Assembly (NCBI GenBank): GCA_944326225.1 | Contig: CALVDI010000022.1 | Location: 1-35,112, forward strand | DNA from: an uncultured Bacteroidales bacterium | GTDB lineage: Bacteria; Bacteroidota; Bacteroidia; Bacteroidales; UBA932 | Reading direction: 5' to 3' | DNA: 35,112 bases | Shown: positions 1 through 8,805 of the stretch, in pieces | How the letters are laid out: every line of letters begins with the position of its first letter | Numbering within the stretch: the stretch's first letter is position 1 | The notes under the pieces: generated by a model | Database searches by the model: none | What the model was told of the DNA's origin: nothing | What the model saw: only the letters and a program-made list of their open reading frames with translations | Made by a program: the position numbers and the translations under genes

Positions 1-96
1 TTTCAGAAGCTGGTCAAAGAGAAGAAACAGACCAACTCCGAACTGGCGTTCGTGCAGAACGGTAAACTGGTCAAGGTAAAAGCTACTAATATCTAA
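1..96 (+). CDS. C-terminal fragment of an unrecognised protein
   Basis: An open frame enters from the left edge and stops with TAA at 94-96, giving 31 residues that begin FQKLVKEKKQ and end VKVKATNI. The fragment is Lys-rich and has no motif I recognise. It is probably the end of a real gene because a strong terminator-like hairpin follows 40 bases later. No function can be assigned. Confidence 0.5.
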   Translation, partial: FQKLVKEKKQTNSELAFVQNGKLVKVKATNI

Positions 97-135
97 TTAT
101 CTCAAAACCGAACTCTGCTACACTTAAGAATTATT

Positions 136-168
136 AAAAGGGGCCCGCAACAAAAGCCCCTTTTATTT
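136..168 (+). terminator. Rho-independent terminator of the left-edge gene
   Basis: A perfect 9-bp stem, AAAAGGGGC (136-144) pairing with GCCCCTTTT (156-164), has an 11-base loop and ends in a T-rich tail. It lies between the stop at 96 and the tldD start at 178. It should end transcription of the upstream gene, and tldD begins only about 10 bases after it. Confidence 0.75.
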
Positions 169-177
169 CAATTGAAC

Positions 178-1608
178 ATGAATACCATAGATATCTCTTA
201 TTATTCTTTATTCGGCATCGCTCCCGACACTGCGGGCAGGATTCTCAGAGCCGCCCTTTCCAAAGGCGGGAACTATGCCGACATATTCTGCGAGCATACT
301 GTGACCAACGAACTGTCCCTGAGAGACGGGGAGGTGAATGCCGTGCGCTCCAACATCGACTTCGGTGCCGGAATCCGCGTACTTTCCGGAGACCGGACAG
401 GATACGCCTTCTCCGAGTCCATGAGTGAAGAGGCGCTTCTGAAAGCAGCCGCCACGGCCGCCGAGATAGCCCGGGAGAGCAAGCCCGGCACTGAACTGCC
501 GGCAGACTGCACTCCGGTGGACTTCACAAACCGATATCCCGTCATCTCCGACTGGGAGCAACACTCGGTAGAGGAGAGAAAGCACTACCTCACCATGCTG
601 CGTGACCTGATACACCAGAAATCAGACAAGGTGCTCAACATCACCGCGCGGATCAACGACTCGGAGACCCGGATACTGTTCTACAATTCCCTGGGCCAGA
701 CCTACACGGACCTGCGACCCATGGCATCCATGTCCGCCGTCATCGTGATGAAGGACGGAGACCGCCTGGAGAACTTCTACTCTTCCAAGAGTTACCGCAA
801 GGGCTTCGAGTTTCTGTCCGACACCCTGGTGGAAGAGCTTGCCTCGGACGTGGTGAAAGGCTGCTCCAGACTTTTCGAGGCCGGCAGACCGTCCTGCGGG
901 GAGATGCCCGTGGTCATGGGGGCCGGCAGCTCGGGTATCCTGCTGCACGAGGCCATCGGACACTCATTTGAGGCCGACTTCAACCGCAAGGGCGTATCCA
1001 TCTTCTCCGACCGGATGGGACAGGTCATCTGCAACCGCGAGATCAACATAGTAGACGACGGCACCCTGCCCTCGTTCAGAGGCTCTGTCAACGTGGACGA
1101 CGAGGGCGTGCCCGGCCAGAAGACCTATATGGTCAAGGACGGAGTGCTCAACTCCTACCTTCACGACCGCATCAGCGCCAGGTACTACGGCGTAGAGCCC
1201 ACCGGCAACGGCCGCCGCGAATCATTCCGCTACATGCCCATCCCGAGGATGCGCTCCACCTACATGGAAAACGGAAGATCCTCCGAGGAAGACCTGATAC
1301 GCTCGGTGAAGAAGGGTATCTACGTGGACAATTTCGCCAACGGCCAGGTTCAGATCGGAGCCGGAGACTTCACGTTCTACGTCAAGTCCGGCTTCATGAT
1401 TGAGGACGGACACCTGACCCGGCCCATCAAGGACACCAACATCATTGGCAACGGTCCCGAAGCCCTGGCCGGCATCGTGGGCGTGGCCGACAATCTCATA
1501 GTGGACGACAGCACCTGGACCTGCGGCAAAGGTCAGTATTGCCCCGTATCCTGCGGTATGCCGTCTGTCCTGGTAAGCAAACTTAATGTAGGAGGTATCA
1601 ATGAATAA
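178..1608 (+). CDS. tldD: TldD family metalloprotease
   Basis: This is TldD, the catalytic partner of the TldD/TldE (PmbA) heterodimeric zinc protease. In Enterobacteria that pair matures peptide antibiotics such as microcin B17 and degrades CcdA; its role in Bacteroidota is less clear. The zinc motif HEAIGH is visible at about residues 257-262, inside the Gly-rich GAGSSGILLHEAIGH context typical of the family. The length of about 476 aa matches the family. A TTG at 172 is in frame, but the ATG at 178 is preferred because the protein then begins MNTIDIS and needs no rare start. The gene overlaps the next one by 8 nt, as expected for translationally coupled subunits of one complex. It is cytosolic, with no signal peptide. 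Confidence 0.92.
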   Translation: MNTIDISYYSLFGIAPDTAGRILRAALSKGGNYADIFCEHTVTNELSLRDGEVNAVRSNIDFGAGIRVLSGDRTGYAFSESMSEEALLKAAATAAEIARESKPGTELPADCTPVDFTNRYPVISDWEQHSVEERKHYLTMLRDLIHQKSDKVLNITARINDSETRILFYNSLGQTYTDLRPMASMSAVIVMKDGDRLENFYSSKSYRKGFEFLSDTLVEELASDVVKGCSRLFEAGRPSCGEMPVVMGAGSSGILLHEAIGHSFEADFNRKGVSIFSDRMGQVICNREINIVDDGTLPSFRGSVNVDDEGVPGQKTYMVKDGVLNSYLHDRISARYYGVEPTGNGRRESFRYMPIPRMRSTYMENGRSSEEDLIRSVKKGIYVDNFANGQVQIGAGDFTFYVKSGFMIEDGHLTRPIKDTNIIGNGPEALAGIVGVADNLIVDDSTWTCGKGQYCPVSCGMPSVLVSKLNVGGINE

Positions 1609-2908
1609 GGACATAGCCAGAAAGGCCCTTGAGACAGCTCTTGAGCTAGGAGCATCGGACTGCCGCATCAGTCTGGCGGAGAGCACACAGACTTCCATCT
1701 CCTATCTCAACGGAGAGATAGAGAAGCTCCAGCAGTCATCCTCATCGGCCATGGGCATCGCCATTTTCACCGAAGGACGCTACGGCAGTTTCTCCACCAA
1801 CCGGATGGACATGGACGAGCTGCGTCCGTTTCTGCGCAGATGCATAGAGTCGTGCCGCCTGCTCACCCCGGACAACTGCCGGGCCATGCCTGACAGAGGC
1901 ACTTATTATAAAGGAGACAGGCCGGACCTGCATCTGCTTGACGGCAGATACCGGTCCATACCTTTCGCAGACAAGGCCGCATTTTTGAAAGCCACCGATG
2001 CCGAGGTAGACAAGAGCGATTCCCGCCTTATCTCCACGGCCTGCGACTGGGACGACTGCCTCAAGTCCGAATACATAATCGACTCCCAGGGTCTGGAAGT
2101 AGAGGACAGCCGCACGGCCTACTCCGTATCGTGTGAGTGTACGGTACGCGGTCACGGCGAGGCACGGCCCCAGAACAACTGGTTCGAGGGTTCTGTATTC
2201 TTCGACAGACTGCCTTCCGGATGCGGACGCAAGGCTTACGAGCGCACCGTACCGATGATTGACTCGCGCAAACTCCCCTCTGGCAAATACAGCATTGTCC
2301 TGGAAAATACCGTTTCGGCCAAAGCCGTATCTGCCGTCATCGCGGCACTTAACGGAGGTGCCCTGCAGCAGAAGAACTCCTTCCTGCTGAACTCCCTGGG
2401 CAAGCGGATGTTCCCCGAGTCGCTGCATATCACCGACAACCCTCTGCTGCCGGGACGCACCGGCTCCACCTACTACGACAGCGAGGGTGTCGCCACCAGT
2501 GAGCGGGACATCATCCTGGACGGACAGGTATGCACCTATTTCCTCAATACCTATTTCGCCAACAAGCTGGGAATGCCCCGCACGACGGAAGATGCCTTCG
2601 CTGTGTATTTCCCGAAGAACTCAGGCATGGGCCAGGAGGAGATTCTGCGACAGACCGGCAAGGGAGTGCTCATCACCGGCTTCAACGGCGGCAACAGCAA
2701 CCCGGTCACCGGCGACTTCTCCTACGGCATCGAAGGCTGGTACTTCGAGAACGGACAGAGGCTCTACCCTGTCAAGGAGATGAATCTCACCGGCAACTTC
2801 CTCACCCTGTGGAAGAACAGCATATTCATCGGCAACGACCCGATAGGCTTCATGGAGTGGCAGATACCCACCCTGGCCTTCGAAGGTGCCGACATAAGCG
2901 GATTATAA
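1601..2908 (+). CDS. pmbA: TldE/PmbA family protein, partner of TldD
   Basis: This is the second subunit of the TldD/TldE protease. It has the family fold but lacks the HExxxH zinc motif, as expected for the non-catalytic PmbA/TldE chain that lines the substrate channel. The length of 435 aa is normal. Family-like stretches include SSSAMGIAIFTEGRYGSFST near the N-terminus and LITGFNGGNSNPVTGDFSYG near the C-terminus. The ATG at 1601 lies inside the end of tldD, and a clear GGAGG sits 5 bases upstream (1591-1595). That is unusual in this window and supports both this start and coupling to tldD. Confidence 0.9.
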   Translation: MNKDIARKALETALELGASDCRISLAESTQTSISYLNGEIEKLQQSSSSAMGIAIFTEGRYGSFSTNRMDMDELRPFLRRCIESCRLLTPDNCRAMPDRGTYYKGDRPDLHLLDGRYRSIPFADKAAFLKATDAEVDKSDSRLISTACDWDDCLKSEYIIDSQGLEVEDSRTAYSVSCECTVRGHGEARPQNNWFEGSVFFDRLPSGCGRKAYERTVPMIDSRKLPSGKYSIVLENTVSAKAVSAVIAALNGGALQQKNSFLLNSLGKRMFPESLHITDNPLLPGRTGSTYYDSEGVATSERDIILDGQVCTYFLNTYFANKLGMPRTTEDAFAVYFPKNSGMGQEEILRQTGKGVLITGFNGGNSNPVTGDFSYGIEGWYFENGQRLYPVKEMNLTGNFLTLWKNSIFIGNDPIGFMEWQIPTLAFEGADISGL

Positions 2909-2932
2909 ACAATTATCAAATAGTTCAGAACA

Positions 2933-3478
2933 ATGAAAATCAGTGAAAAGAAAGTAGTAGCACTTACCTACACCCTCACAGTGGACGGCCAGGTAGCCGA
3001 CCAGACCACGGAAGACAGACCCCTCGACTTCATCTTCGGCATGGGATATCTCCTGCCCAAGTTCGAGGAGAATATCGCCGGCAAGGAGCCCGGTGACAGC
3101 TTCGAGTTCACCCTCACTCCCGCCGAAGGCTACGGCGAGCACAATCCCGACATGATCGTCGAGCTGCCCAAGCATGTCTTCGAGGTGGACGGCAAGATTC
3201 AGGAAGGCCTCCTCACCGTGGGCAACATGATCCCCATGATGAACCAGCAGGGCGGTGTGCTCCACGGCAAGGTGCACGAGGTCAAGGACGACAGCGTGAT
3301 GATGAACTTCAATCACCCCATGGCCGGCAAGACTCTCAACTTCACCGGCAAGATTCTCACCGTCCGTGATGCCACCGAGCAGGAGCTTAAGGAAGGCCTG
3401 CACGGCGAATACAAGCAGAGCTCATGCGGAAGCGGCTGCTCCTCCTGCGGCGGAGACTGCTGCGGCGGCTGCAACTAA
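2933..3478 (+). CDS. slyD: FKBP-type peptidyl-prolyl isomerase, SlyD-like, with Cys-rich tail
   Basis: This is a cytosolic prolyl cis-trans isomerase and chaperone of the SlyD branch. The FKBP half-domain is visible at the N-terminus (LTYTLTVDGQVADQTTEDRP, then FIFGMGYLLPKFEENIAG). A flap-inserted chaperone segment follows (about residues 70-130, with AEGYGEHNPDMI before it), then the FKBP end MAGKTLNFTGKILTVRDA. The last 20 or so residues hold six cysteines in CGSGC, SSC, DCC and GGC groups. E. coli SlyD uses a Cys/His-rich tail to bind nickel, so metal handling is plausible here, but this tail has no histidine cluster. The start at 2933 gives MKISEKK, the usual family start. The gene lies 24 bases after pmbA and could be co-transcribed with it. 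Confidence 0.9.
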   Translation: MKISEKKVVALTYTLTVDGQVADQTTEDRPLDFIFGMGYLLPKFEENIAGKEPGDSFEFTLTPAEGYGEHNPDMIVELPKHVFEVDGKIQEGLLTVGNMIPMMNQQGGVLHGKVHEVKDDSVMMNFNHPMAGKTLNFTGKILTVRDATEQELKEGLHGEYKQSSCGSGCSSCGGDCCGGCN

Positions 3479-3522
3479 CAATATCGCAAAACGAAGACAC
3501 AATACGCAGACCTTTGACACCA

Positions 3523-3566
3523 GGCCCGGCAGCAGGAAAGACATCCGCTCCGGGCCGAACTTTTTC
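3523..3566 (+). terminator. Possible terminator after slyD
   Basis: A 7-bp GC-only stem, GGCCCGG (3523-3529) with CCGGGCC (3550-3556), has a 20-base loop and is followed by GAACTTTTTC. It sits in the 125-bp gap between the convergent slyD and yicC genes. The long loop and the four bases before the T-run make it weaker than the terminator at 136-168. Confidence 0.45.
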
Positions 3567-3603
3567 AACTGCGCATCACGCATTTGTTATCATATATCAA
3601 TGT

Positions 3604-4488
3604 CTACAAGACGTTCAGGACCTGCTCCTTTATCTTTTCCAGATCATCCTTCATGCGGACGACGCATTTCTGCATCCCGGCGTGATTGGACTTGGATCCG
3701 AGGGTATTGATCTCGCGGCCCATCTCCTGTGCTATGAATCCCAGTTTCTTGCCGGGGCACTCCTCCGCGTCCATCGTATCGCGGAAGTAGCGGCAATGCT
3801 GACGGAGCCGGACCTTCTCTTCGTTGACATCCAGCTTCTCAAGATAAAATATCATCTCCTGTTCCAGCCGGTCATGGTCCGGCGTCAGGGACAGTTCCTC
3901 CATCCTGGAGAGTATCTTCTGGCGGATAGCCGGTACCCTCTCGGTCTCAAAGACCTCGGCCTCAGCCAGGATGCGTTCTATATTGTCCACACGGGTAAGC
4001 AGGTCAGTCCGAAGCACATCCCCCTCCCGTGTACGGAAAGCCACAAGAGCGTCCACCGCCTCCTCCAAAGCCCTGTCCAGAGCCGATATGTCCTCATCAG
4101 TCATCTCTTCCTTGTCGGCAGACACGACATCGGGCATACGGAGCACGGAGGACACCAGCACGGATGACATACAGTCCTCCTTGCTGTCCAGTCCCAAAGA
4201 CGACACTATATCTGCCATCTGACTGAAATAGTCCCTGAACACCTCCCTGTTTATCCTGCGGGCCTCAGAGCCCGAGACAGCCTCCGAAGTCAGAAAGACA
4301 TCTATATTGCCCCTCACCAGGCGGCGGGTAAGGTATTGCCTGTATTCCAGTTCCTTATCCTTGGGCAGAAATGAGGACTTGAGCGAGATGTCGCTGCTCT
4401 TGCCGTTGAGCGAGCGTATCTCCACAGTATATTTCTTCTTGCCGGACGTAACTTCGGACTTGCCGTATCCGGTCATGGACAGCATCAT
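3604..4488 (-). CDS. yicC: YicC/YloC family endoribonuclease
   Basis: The protein opens with MMLSMTGYGKSEV, and SMTGYG is the hallmark N-terminus of the YicC family. The C-terminus has the family's closing motif region (LGFIAQEMGREINTLGSKS, then MKDDLEKIKEQVLNVL). E. coli YicC is a ribonuclease acting on small RNAs, and the B. subtilis homologue YloC behaves similarly. The length of 294 aa is normal. The start could be either of two consecutive ATGs (4488 or 4485). It is the last gene of the long minus-strand cluster that starts at nusB, 8 bases from the lipoprotein gene upstream. It converges on slyD. Confidence 0.9.
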   Translation of the reverse strand: MMLSMTGYGKSEVTSGKKKYTVEIRSLNGKSSDISLKSSFLPKDKELEYRQYLTRRLVRGNIDVFLTSEAVSGSEARRINREVFRDYFSQMADIVSSLGLDSKEDCMSSVLVSSVLRMPDVVSADKEEMTDEDISALDRALEEAVDALVAFRTREGDVLRTDLLTRVDNIERILAEAEVFETERVPAIRQKILSRMEELSLTPDHDRLEQEMIFYLEKLDVNEEKVRLRQHCRYFRDTMDAEECPGKKLGFIAQEMGREINTLGSKSNHAGMQKCVVRMKDDLEKIKEQVLNVL

Positions 4489-4496
4489 AATCGATC

Positions 4497-5384
4497 TTAT
4501 CTATTATAGTTAAACAATCTTTCCGAACGGGTCTTCCACTCCTCCGCCATATCATTCATATCCAGCATCTCACAGGCCACCGATATGTTGTATGCCGCAC
4601 AGGCGGCCTTTTTCGTATCCGGACTGGCAGCTTCCTCCAGCCATATATTCATGGCCTTCTCCCACTCGAAGAGATAAGCCAGCCGGCAGGCCTCGGTCCA
4701 CTGCGCGTTGTCGTACACATACAGAGACACATTCACCGTCTCCCAGCGGGGAGTAAGTCCGCCGGCCATCGTCACACCGATGGTCCTGAAATATTCATCC
4801 AGCTCACTGTTGACTTTCTCTATAGCCTTCAGGTCCGCTATCTCCGACTCAGCCATAAGCGTCCATTCAAAGACATCCGACTCGCTGAGATCGGCCACGG
4901 GCGGCAGCGAATCCACATTGAATACCTGTACCTTTACCGAATAAGGCAGACGCACCTGGGTCTGCTTCAGGAACTGGCTCTGGACATACGCCTGTTCCTG
5001 AACATGCTCTACCGAGAACTCTCCGACAGAAAGAGAGTCGGCGACTATCAGGAAGTCCACACCTGTCAGAGCATGGACATACTGTTTCTGAGCACTGTCC
5101 CTGAAATCCACATCTCCGGCTTTCATGACAAACACCGGCACCGAGCCGGAATCCAGTCCCAGATCCACTTCCAGTCCCTCGGCCATGCCGCATACCAGAG
5201 CGGACATAAGTGTGGAATCCGCACTGCCGTCCTGAAGAACAGCCATGACTCCGGGCAATGCGCCGGCGAAATCCACGTTTGCATCAGACTGAACTCTCTT
5301 CTCGACGGGCAGCGTGTAGGTCAACGGTCCGCACGACACGACGGCCATCACCGGAAGAAGTATTGAAAACATCCATTTTCTCAT
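4497..5384 (-). CDS. DUF6340-like lipoprotein
   Basis: This is a predicted lipoprotein of 295 aa. The N-terminus MRKWMFSILLPVMAVVSCG has a short basic n-region, a hydrophobic core and a lipobox ending at Cys18, so signal peptidase II processing and envelope location are expected. The rest resembles the Bacteroidota family DUF6340, including the stretches DFLIVADSLSVGEF and LAYLFEWEKAMNIWLEEA. The C-terminal part (about residues 235-295) looks helical and TPR-like. The function is unknown. It lies between rimO and yicC in one transcriptional direction with short gaps. Confidence 0.7.
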   Translation of the reverse strand: MRKWMFSILLPVMAVVSCGPLTYTLPVEKRVQSDANVDFAGALPGVMAVLQDGSADSTLMSALVCGMAEGLEVDLGLDSGSVPVFVMKAGDVDFRDSAQKQYVHALTGVDFLIVADSLSVGEFSVEHVQEQAYVQSQFLKQTQVRLPYSVKVQVFNVDSLPPVADLSESDVFEWTLMAESEIADLKAIEKVNSELDEYFRTIGVTMAGGLTPRWETVNVSLYVYDNAQWTEACRLAYLFEWEKAMNIWLEEAASPDTKKAACAAYNISVACEMLDMNDMAEEWKTRSERLFNYNR

Positions 5385-5405
5385 ATCACACAGATTTGAA
5401 TATCA

Positions 5406-6725
5406 CTATATCAGTTCTCCGCTGAGATCGTACTCGTCAGCCCCGGTAATCCGGACATCCACAAAAGTACCCGGAGCCGGGCACTCACCAGCCCACTGCA
5501 CTATCACCTCTCCGTCCACCTCCGGACTCTCCCGGGATGTCCTGCCGGTGAAAGTCCCGTCCTCAGCCGAGACAGAGTCCACCAGCACCCTCTCCACGCT
5601 TCCGATACGGCTTTCATTGTACCTCAGCGAGATATCCGCCTGCAGTTCCATCAGTTCGTCCAGTCTCTCCTGCTTGACGGACTCCGGTACCGAATCCTTC
5701 AAATTCTGTGCCCCCCAGGTGCCCTCCTCCTCGGAATAGGCGAAAGCACCTAACCGTTCGAAGCGGTACTCCTGTACAAATGACAGCAGATCCTCGAACT
5801 CTTTCTCACCTTCGCCCGGATGTCCCACCATCATAGTGGTCCTGAGCACGATGCCGGGGACTTCCTTTCGGAACTTCTCCACCAGGGCACGGGTCTGCCT
5901 GCCGTCTATGGAGCGGCGCATGGCCCTGAGCACCGGGTCCGCCGAATGTTGGAGAGGTATATCCAGATACTTGCACATCTTGGGGGAAGATGCCATAATT
6001 TCCAGCACATCCTGAGGGAATGCCGCCGGATAGGCATACAGCAGTCTGATCCATTCTATCCCGGGAATATCATTGAGACCGGTCAGGAGACGACCCAATC
6101 GCCTCTGTCCGTACAAGTCAAGACCATAGAAGGTAGTGTCCTGAGCGATGACTATCAGCTCCTTCACTCCACTGTCCGCAAGCGAGCGGGCCTCGTCCAG
6201 CAGCTTCTCCTCCGGCACAGAGACATGAGGGCCGCGGATGCCGGGAATAGCGCAGTAGGAGCAGTGACGGTCACAACCCTCGGATATCTTAAGATAGGCA
6301 TAGTGCCCTGGAGTGGTGAGATACCGCCTGGTCTCCAGAGCGGAATCCTTCCTCACCGACAGTTCCCGCAGCAGAGGGTCGATGGAGAATGCCCCGAAAA
6401 AGCCGTCCACCTCGGGTATCTCAGCCGGAAGTTCGTCCCGGTATCTCTCCGACAGACAGCCCATCACATAGAGCTTGCGGATGACTCCGCGCTTCTTGGC
6501 GTCCACCGCCTCCAGTATGGCCTGCACCGACTCCTCCTTGGCATCCAGAATAAAGCCGCAGGTGTTGATAATCAGAATATCTACACCTGCGTCCTCCAAC
6601 GGCACCTCCTCGGGAGACACCTCATATCCGGCTGCGGAAAGCTGTTTGAGAAGATGCTCGGAGTCCACACGGTTCTTCGAGCATCCCATAGTCACTACCC
6701 GGACTCTTTTTCCGCCGGTATACAT
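5406..6725 (-). CDS. rimO: Ribosomal protein S12 methylthiotransferase RimO
   Basis: This radical-SAM enzyme adds a methylthio group to the conserved aspartate of ribosomal protein S12. The N-terminal domain has three cysteines for the auxiliary Fe-S cluster at about 15, 56 and 90 (MGCSKNRVDSE, NTCGF, VMGCLSERY). The radical-SAM cluster CDRHCSYC is at 151-158. A TRAM domain follows at the C-terminus (from about residue 375, IGSVERVLVDSV). The GCSKNRVDSE motif favours RimO over the related tRNA enzyme MiaB. The length of 439 aa is typical. It lies 3 bases after the DUF5606 gene. Confidence 0.95.
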   Translation of the reverse strand: MYTGGKRVRVVTMGCSKNRVDSEHLLKQLSAAGYEVSPEEVPLEDAGVDILIINTCGFILDAKEESVQAILEAVDAKKRGVIRKLYVMGCLSERYRDELPAEIPEVDGFFGAFSIDPLLRELSVRKDSALETRRYLTTPGHYAYLKISEGCDRHCSYCAIPGIRGPHVSVPEEKLLDEARSLADSGVKELIVIAQDTTFYGLDLYGQRRLGRLLTGLNDIPGIEWIRLLYAYPAAFPQDVLEIMASSPKMCKYLDIPLQHSADPVLRAMRRSIDGRQTRALVEKFRKEVPGIVLRTTMMVGHPGEGEKEFEDLLSFVQEYRFERLGAFAYSEEEGTWGAQNLKDSVPESVKQERLDELMELQADISLRYNESRIGSVERVLVDSVSAEDGTFTGRTSRESPEVDGEVIVQWAGECPAPGTFVDVRITGADEYDLSGELI

Positions 6726-6728
6726 AGG

Positions 6729-7181
6729 CTATTTCTCCTCCTTGGGTTCCTCTCCGCCCTCAGCCTGCTGTCCTTCTTCCTCTGCTGGCTCCTCAAAATC
6801 CAGAGAGGCGTATTTCTTCAGGAGATTGTACCATGTGACCACTTTCTTCATGTGCGACACATAGAAACGGTCGGCATCGTATCCGGGCAGAGCCTTGTCG
6901 AAGAACTCCTTGATGACCTTGGGATCAGACTTGGCATCCGGAGCATCGGCCTCACCGAGCACTTCCTTCATCTTCAGAAGTACGTCCTTCAGGGGTGTCT
7001 CTCCGTCCTCGGTATAGATGGAGATATCCGAAAGGGATGACACCTTGGCGTGAGGGCCGAACACACTGCGGCGGCCCGTAAGCATGGACTCGGCGATCAT
7101 ACCGTTCCTGGCCTGGGACACATAGGTAAACAGGCCCTGTTCGCCTGTAATTGCCAGTATTTTCTGCAAATTTGTTTTCAT
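6729..7181 (-). CDS. DUF5606 family protein with acidic tail
   Basis: This small Bacteroidota-specific protein matches DUF5606. The core runs from LQKILAITGEQGLFTYVSQ to VVTWYNLLKKYASLDF, as in the family. The last 22 or so residues are a low-complexity acidic tail rich in Glu and Pro. An in-frame ATG exists at 7199 (adding MLKIKD), but family members begin just before the LxKILAI motif, so the ATG at 7181 is chosen. The function is not known. It is encoded between coaE and rimO with very short gaps, consistent with one operon. Confidence 0.8.
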   Translation of the reverse strand: MKTNLQKILAITGEQGLFTYVSQARNGMIAESMLTGRRSVFGPHAKVSSLSDISIYTEDGETPLKDVLLKMKEVLGEADAPDAKSDPKVIKEFFDKALPGYDADRFYVSHMKKVVTWYNLLKKYASLDFEEPAEEEGQQAEGGEEPKEEK

Positions 7182-7205
7182 GTCTTTAATTTTTAACAAT
7201 ATCCA

Positions 7206-7796
7206 TTAACTGTTGTCTTTCATGTCTATATACACACTCTCCACCTGCGGCAGAAGCGGATGCCTGAAATCGGAGACTATCACATAATCCGAAGCCGCCG
7301 TCCTGCGCTCATCGCTCCACTGATTGGCCATCCGGGCCAGAACCTGCTCCCTGGACATGCCGGAGCGGGCCATTACCCGCCCTATCCTCACATCTTCCGG
7401 GCACAGGACCGTCAGCACCTTATCAGCCACACCGGCAAGGGCAGGTTTCTCCAGATAGATGGCGGACTCCATGATGGCAAAGGGGGCATCTGCCACCCTC
7501 TTTTTCCATGTCCTGAAATCCGCAATGACTTCCGGAAACACCAGTGCCTCCACCTTCTCCAGCAGACATCTGTCCGAGAATATCCTGCCGGCCATATACT
7601 GCCTGTCCAGACGGCCGTCCTTGACAAGGCCGGGCCCCAGAAGTTCCTGCAGGGCACCGAGCAGTCCGCGGTCTTCGTCGTAAAGCCGCTTGGTCCTCAA
7701 GTCCGCGTCATAGACCGGAATCCCAAGAGCGGCGAACATCCGTACCACGTAGCTCTTGCCGCTGCCTATACCGCCTGTCACTGCAAGGGTCCTCAT
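7206..7796 (-). CDS. coaE: Dephospho-CoA kinase
   Basis: This enzyme performs the last step of coenzyme A synthesis, phosphorylating the 3'-OH of dephospho-CoA with ATP. The P-loop GGIGSGKS is at residues 8-15, followed by the substrate-binding YDADLRTKRLY segment and the lid-region ARMANQWSDERR. The length of 196 aa is normal. The ATG overlaps the stop of the upstream YbbR-like gene in an ATGA arrangement, so translation is probably coupled. Confidence 0.95.
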   Translation of the reverse strand: MRTLAVTGGIGSGKSYVVRMFAALGIPVYDADLRTKRLYDEDRGLLGALQELLGPGLVKDGRLDRQYMAGRIFSDRCLLEKVEALVFPEVIADFRTWKKRVADAPFAIMESAIYLEKPALAGVADKVLTVLCPEDVRIGRVMARSGMSREQVLARMANQWSDERRTAASDYVIVSDFRHPLLPQVESVYIDMKDNS

Positions 7797-8794
7797 AGCT
7801 CAGTTCCGTCACTGCCCCGGTCCAGCAATATGCAGTCTACGTATCTTGGCGTAATCTCACACGACATCACTCCGTCCGGCTTGTACACCAGCTCCGGCAC
7901 CAGTTCCGAGTCTATAGTCCTGACAAAATCTGCATAATCCACAGCCAGTACAAAATCCTCCGGCTGATAACGGAGCGAGCTGAACACTCTCTTGAAGGTA
8001 AGAGTTACTGTAGAAGGCAGGACTATCAGATCCTTGTCCTCAGGCACCCCTGTCACCGTCACCGGCACTGTCAGGGACTCCTCCGTATAGCGCACCACAT
8101 TCATGGAGTAATACACGGCGCTTTCGGAATAGCTGACGCGACGGATCGGAACTATGTCGCAGATACCCTGAATAGGACCGTCAACACCTTTCTCCGAGAT
8201 GGTCTCGGTAAACACGGAATCCACTGTCTCCAGCAGCCGCGCATCACCGTATATATCCACACTGTCCGGACGGATGGCCATGTTCCCCAGGGGCATATAC
8301 TGCGGTCTGAAAGTCACGGACGAGCGAGGCACCACAGGTACCCTCTTGCTGGTAATCCTCGGGAAAGTGAAATCCAGCGAATCCGTGACGATGAACTCCA
8401 GGTCCACACTTCCGCCCAGAGCCTCGACTATATTGCTCTTTATACTCTCGCTGAGCACATAGAACTCATCCCCGTCACGATATCTGAGATTGTCCTGGGA
8501 TGCGGACACCTGCAGCGTCTTGCGCCTGCCGATCCTCTGCTTGAGTATATAGTAGCCGTCAGACTTTCCCCGGACTATCAGGACATCCTTGGAGACAGAG
8601 CTGCGCGCCCTGCCCTGAAGCGTGGAGTTGAGCTCCACGTTGTACTCCAGAAAAACGGAATACTGCAGCGACAGACTGTGTATCAGCCACACGATAAAAG
8701 CCAGAAGGAGAGAAAGGAGCAGCATCAGCCACTCTTTCCTGTCCTTCCATCCGCCTTCTTTCTCACTGCCTGTAATCCCGTTTTTCAAAGCCAT
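7793..8794 (-). CDS. YbbR-like domain protein, membrane anchored
   Basis: The protein has a single N-terminal transmembrane helix (about residues 23-45, EWLMLLLSLLLAFIVWLIHS) and an extracytoplasmic beta-rich region consistent with YbbR repeats (VPVVPRSSVTFRPQYM, then SLTVPVTVTGVPEDKDL). In Firmicutes, YbbR/CdaR modulates the c-di-AMP cyclase CdaA. No cyclase lies beside it here, so that link is only by family. The length of 333 aa fits the Bacteroidota homologues that are usually found beside coaE and yajC, as they are here. It overlaps coaE by 4 nt and lies 11 nt after yajC. Confidence 0.85.
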   Translation of the reverse strand: MALKNGITGSEKEGGWKDRKEWLMLLLSLLLAFIVWLIHSLSLQYSVFLEYNVELNSTLQGRARSSVSKDVLIVRGKSDGYYILKQRIGRRKTLQVSASQDNLRYRDGDEFYVLSESIKSNIVEALGGSVDLEFIVTDSLDFTFPRITSKRVPVVPRSSVTFRPQYMPLGNMAIRPDSVDIYGDARLLETVDSVFTETISEKGVDGPIQGICDIVPIRRVSYSESAVYYSMNVVRYTEESLTVPVTVTGVPEDKDLIVLPSTVTLTFKRVFSSLRYQPEDFVLAVDYADFVRTIDSELVPELVYKPDGVMSCEITPRYVDCILLDRGSDGTEL

Positions 8795-8805
8795 CTCTGA
8801 ACGGA

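Noticed and set aside
5820-7040. A 406-codon plus-strand open frame across rimO and DUF5606
   Set aside because: It is the reverse complement of confident coding sequence and has no recognisable domain or composition of its own.
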